From Acidobacteriota bacterium (GTDB taxonomy: Bacteria > Acidobacteriota > Terriglobia > 20CM-2-55-15), in the NCBI GenBank assembly GCA_003223895.1, contig QHXD01000315.1, forward strand, positions 1 to 8,142: 8,142 bases of DNA, read 5' to 3'. Every line of letters begins with the position of its first letter. Within the stretch, counting starts at the first letter, position 1. The position numbers and the translations under genes are program-made. The notes under the pieces are model-generated. The model had not been told where the DNA came from. It worked only from the letters and a program-made list of their open reading frames with translations, and searched no databases. This document shows, piece after piece, positions 6,452-8,142 of the stretch.

Positions 6452-7144
6452 ATGGCCGTAATGGCTAAAAGAAAGGAAGCAGCAACCGTTAAACGCGCGG
6501 GCGTTGATCCCTACGTCGCGTCGCTTCTCGAGAAAATCACAGTCGGCAAGCAGGAGTTAAGGTTTCGGAAAGGTCAAAAGATCTTTTCCCAGGGCGATTC
6601 CGCCGATTCTGTCTATTTCATTCAGACCGGAAGAGTCAAGATCAGCGTCGTCTCAGCTTCAGGGAAGGAAGCTGTTTTGGCAATGCCGGGTCCGCATGAT
6701 TTTTTTGGTGAAGGGTCGCTTGTCAACCAATCGCTCCGGATAAGCACGGCGGAAACATTGGAAGCATCAACTGTATTCCGGATCGAGAAGCGAGCGATGA
6801 TTCGATCTCTTCACGAGCAGTCCGAGCTTTCGGAAAAATTCATGGCCTTGTTGTTGACGCGCAACATCGACCTCGAAGAAGATCTTTGCGATCAGCTTTT
6901 CAATCACAGCGAGAAACGGCTGGCCCGTGTTCTCCTGAAGCTTGCGCGGTTACGGAAACATGACGTCGCGCTGGATGCCAATGTCCCCGTGCTGAGTCAC
7001 GAGACCCTGGCCGAAATGGTTGGCACGACCCGGTCTCGCATCACGCACTTCATGAACAAATTCAGGACAATGGGACTGATCGAATACAACGGAGAGCTCA
7101 CGATAAGGACAGAACTGTTGACCGATCTGGTCCTTCACGGTTGA
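6452..7144 (+). CDS. Crp/Fnr-family transcriptional regulator, paralogue B
   Basis: The product is 230 residues from ATG 6452, or 227 from ATG 6461. By eye it shares over half its residues with paralogue A along the whole length. Counting from 6461, the sensor domain spans about 20-125 (GQKIFSQGDSADSVYFIQTG, FFGEG at 81-85, R93 before ISTAE). The dimer helix is at 137-156 (IDLEEDLCDQLFNHSEKRLA), and the winged helix-turn-helix is TLAEMVGTTRSRITHFMNKF at 182-201. No iron-sulphur cysteine cluster is present. The recognition helix GTTRSRI is identical to that of paralogue A; the following residues differ (THFM against SFFM). Start choice: CGGGA at 6441-6445 lies six bases before ATG 6452. A GTG at 6404 is open in frame but falls inside the palindrome and gives a cysteine-rich, non-family N-terminus. 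It is separated from paralogue A by 92 bp carrying the operator, so it probably has its own promoter. Confidence 0.92.
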   Translation: MAVMAKRKEAATVKRAGVDPYVASLLEKITVGKQELRFRKGQKIFSQGDSADSVYFIQTGRVKISVVSASGKEAVLAMPGPHDFFGEGSLVNQSLRISTAETLEASTVFRIEKRAMIRSLHEQSELSEKFMALLLTRNIDLEEDLCDQLFNHSEKRLARVLLKLARLRKHDVALDANVPVLSHETLAEMVGTTRSRITHFMNKFRTMGLIEYNGELTIRTELLTDLVLHG

Positions 7145-7439
7145 GGTTTCGCCGGGGAACCACGCCGCCGTTCGATCGCCTCATATCGTTCTCGGAACCC
7201 GGGTACGGCTACCCAATCTTTCACACCTTTTAAGCCTGTCACGGTTTTGAAGTTCTGTTACTACGCCTTCGTTAATTCAGTTAGACAGGACTATAATCCA
7301 CCCGTCACGAAGCGCGCACGATAGCGATCGGATCGATGGACGCACGTTCATTGCGAGGGAGTATGTGGGCGGGCGGAATCGTAACAAACCGGAGCGATTC
7401 GCGAACACGAACTTTCTATTTTTCTCACAAGGCGGCAAT
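7145..7439. other. Intergenic region between paralogue B and the cytochrome gene
   Basis: This stretch of about 295 bp holds no gene I can support. Features seen are a short hairpin GGGTA-CGGC-TACCC (7201-7214) followed by a moderately T-rich stretch, possibly a weak terminator, and a consensus TATAAT box at 7292-7297. No copy of the Crp-like dyad occurs here. A GTG at 7365 with GAGGG upstream is in frame with the cytochrome gene, but it would add 25 residues ahead of an otherwise complete membrane anchor. Confidence 0.5.
7292..7297 (+). promoter_or_regulatory. Perfect -10 box ahead of the cytochrome gene
   Basis: TATAAT at 7292-7297 matches the sigma70 -10 consensus exactly, but no good -35 hexamer lies 16-18 bp upstream (TCGTTA at 7269-7274 is poor). 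If used, transcription would begin near 7304 and leave a leader of about 135 nt before ATG 7440. Confidence 0.4.
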
Positions 7440-8075
7440 ATGACAAAGACGATCTGGATTCGAAGAGCATTGCTTTTGGCCTGCGGTGTCCTGGTGGGTA
7501 TCGTGATCGATCGTACCTGGCAGTACGGTATGGTCCCCACTGTGGCTACCCAGCAGCAGCAGCAGCAGCAAGCGCAACCGCAGGCGCCACAGCAACAGCA
7601 ACGAGGCGAGCCACTACCTACGATGCAGAGTCTGCCGGAGGAGGTCGCACGTCTGAAGGCGCTCTTGCCTTCGAACTCGCACATCATGATGGACGTCCAA
7701 TGGCACTGGACCAACCTCTGGTTTGCGGGTCAAGCGAAGAACTGGCCGCTCGCCCAGTTCTATTTCAACGAGACGCGCGGTCACATCCAATGGTTAATCA
7801 AAAAATCGCCAACGGTGCGCTCCCAGGGACCTGAGAAAGAACAGGTCAACATCCAGGGTATCTTTGACGGTATCGATACCAGCAGCCTCGCCGACGTCAA
7901 AGCGGCGATTGAAAAGAAAGACAGCCTGAAGTTCGCCGCGACCTACAAGACGATGCTTGAAAGCTGCTATGCGTGTCACAAGAGTGTGGGACGTCCCTAT
8001 CTGAAGCCAATGATCCCGAAGACCCAGGTGCAATCGGCCCTTAACTATGATCCGAACGCCACGTGGCCAGAGTAG
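7440..8075 (+). CDS. Membrane-anchored c-type cytochrome, cytochrome c'/c556-like, with glutamine-rich linker
   Basis: The 211-residue protein would carry one covalently bound haem on the outer face of the inner membrane and take part in electron transfer or ligand binding. Residues 5-23 (IWIRRALLLACGVLVGIVI) form a signal anchor with positive residues before it; LLAC at 12-15 vaguely resembles a lipobox. Residues 38-54 are glutamine-rich. Residues 63-175 are predicted helical and rich in tryptophan (DVQWHWTNLWFAGQAKNWPL). The haem motif CYACH is at 176-180, near the C-terminus as in four-helix cytochromes c' and c556. Met83/84 or Met191 could supply a sixth ligand, but this cannot be decided. 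ATG 7440 is chosen because AAGGCGG (7429-7435) lies four bases upstream and a proper signal anchor follows. I recognise no specific named family, and a periplasmic gas-binding or electron-carrier role is inference. Confidence 0.82.
   Translation: MTKTIWIRRALLLACGVLVGIVIDRTWQYGMVPTVATQQQQQQQAQPQAPQQQQRGEPLPTMQSLPEEVARLKALLPSNSHIMMDVQWHWTNLWFAGQAKNWPLAQFYFNETRGHIQWLIKKSPTVRSQGPEKEQVNIQGIFDGIDTSSLADVKAAIEKKDSLKFAATYKTMLESCYACHKSVGRPYLKPMIPKTQVQSALNYDPNATWPE
7551..7571 (+). repeat. CAG trinucleotide repeat encoding a polyglutamine run
   Basis: Six consecutive CAG codons followed by CAA encode glutamines 38-44 of the cytochrome. A second glutamine run of four residues follows at 51-54. Pure triplet runs can change length by slippage, which would alter linker length without shifting the frame. 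Confidence 0.9.
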
Positions 8076-8093
8076 AACAGCGGTCTACTCCGG
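8067..8093. terminator. Hairpin containing both convergent stop codons, possible bidirectional terminator
   Basis: GAGTAGA (8070-8076) pairs with TCTACTC (8084-8090) around the loop ACAGCGG. The pairing extends by CC/GG (8067-8068 with 8092-8093) beyond one A-C mismatch. The cytochrome stop TAG (8073-8075) and the stop of the minus-strand frame (8085-8087 complement) lie on opposite arms. No T-run follows on either strand, so termination strength is unclear. Confidence 0.45.
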
Positions 8094-8142
8094 CCCGAAC
8101 GCGAGCAGGACGTTCCCGGGGGTGCCGCCGAATCTCGAATAG
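8085..8142 (-). CDS. C-terminal fragment of a possible minus-strand gene
   Basis: Reading leftwards from the window edge, one minus-strand frame encodes YSRFGGTPGNVLLAFGPE and then TAG. The phrase GTPGNVLLAF looks protein-like. From memory it resembles C-terminal tails of PQQ-type or other beta-propeller oxidoreductases (a closing 'LVAFAL' strand), but 18 residues are too few to assign a family. If real, the gene converges on the cytochrome gene and shares the hairpin at 8067-8093. A redox partner of the cytochrome would be attractive but is speculation. Confidence 0.3.
   Translation of the reverse strand, partial: YSRFGGTPGNVLLAFGPE

Noticed and set aside
5664..7144. Assignment of the regulators as FNR-type iron-sulphur oxygen sensors
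   Set aside because: Neither has the N-terminal cysteine cluster; the few cysteines present are isolated.
7551..7605. CAG tract as part of a CRISPR-like or tandem array
   Set aside because: It is an in-frame trinucleotide run inside a coding sequence, with no spacers or longer repeat unit.

Overview
This window most likely comes from a soil-type member of the Acidobacteriota or a close relative. The inference rests on an Oar-like TonB-dependent receptor with an N-terminal carboxypeptidase-regulatory-like domain, a YtxH small stress protein, and Crp/Fnr regulators of a type common in that phylum. No rRNA or other taxonomic marker is present, so the placement is tentative.

Layout. Positions 1-134 hold nothing I can recognise. 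Positions 135-286 are a compact element with 25-bp terminal inverted repeats and internal hairpins (MITE- or REP-like, no gene). A sigma70-type promoter at 350-378 precedes a large TonB-dependent receptor gene (409-3750, +), probably started at TTG. Converging on it, and overlapping its end by 47 bp, is a zinc-free quinone-oxidoreductase-like dehydrogenase (3704-4726, -). The divergent intergenic region 4727-4884 carries a near-perfect palindrome, TGTGCA-N4-TGCACA. Rightwards follow a 79-residue stress-type protein (4885-5124), a YtxH-domain protein (5191-5502), and two tandem paralogous Crp/Fnr-family regulators (5664-6359 and 6452-7144). A second copy of the palindrome lies immediately upstream of the second regulator gene. 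The window ends with a membrane-anchored, glutamine-rich c-type cytochrome with a C-terminal CxxCH (7440-8075, +). A short fragment of a minus-strand gene tail (8085-8142) converges on it.

The most interesting signal is regulatory. Two Crp-family proteins with the same unusual recognition-helix sequence are encoded between or next to two copies of one exact 12-base dyad, which looks like a CRP site with altered half-sites (TGTGC instead of TGTGA). The working hypothesis is a small stress or redox regulon in which the regulators bind this dyad. It would control the dehydrogenase and stress-protein divergent promoter and also the second regulator gene itself. This is inference: ligand, targets and binding are untested.

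Secondary oddities are a YtxH gene with no ordinary start codon where one is expected, next to what may be a mobile-element end; a dehydrogenase C-terminal tail encoded antisense to the receptor's last beta-strand; and a hairpin that contains the stop codons of both convergent genes at the right edge.
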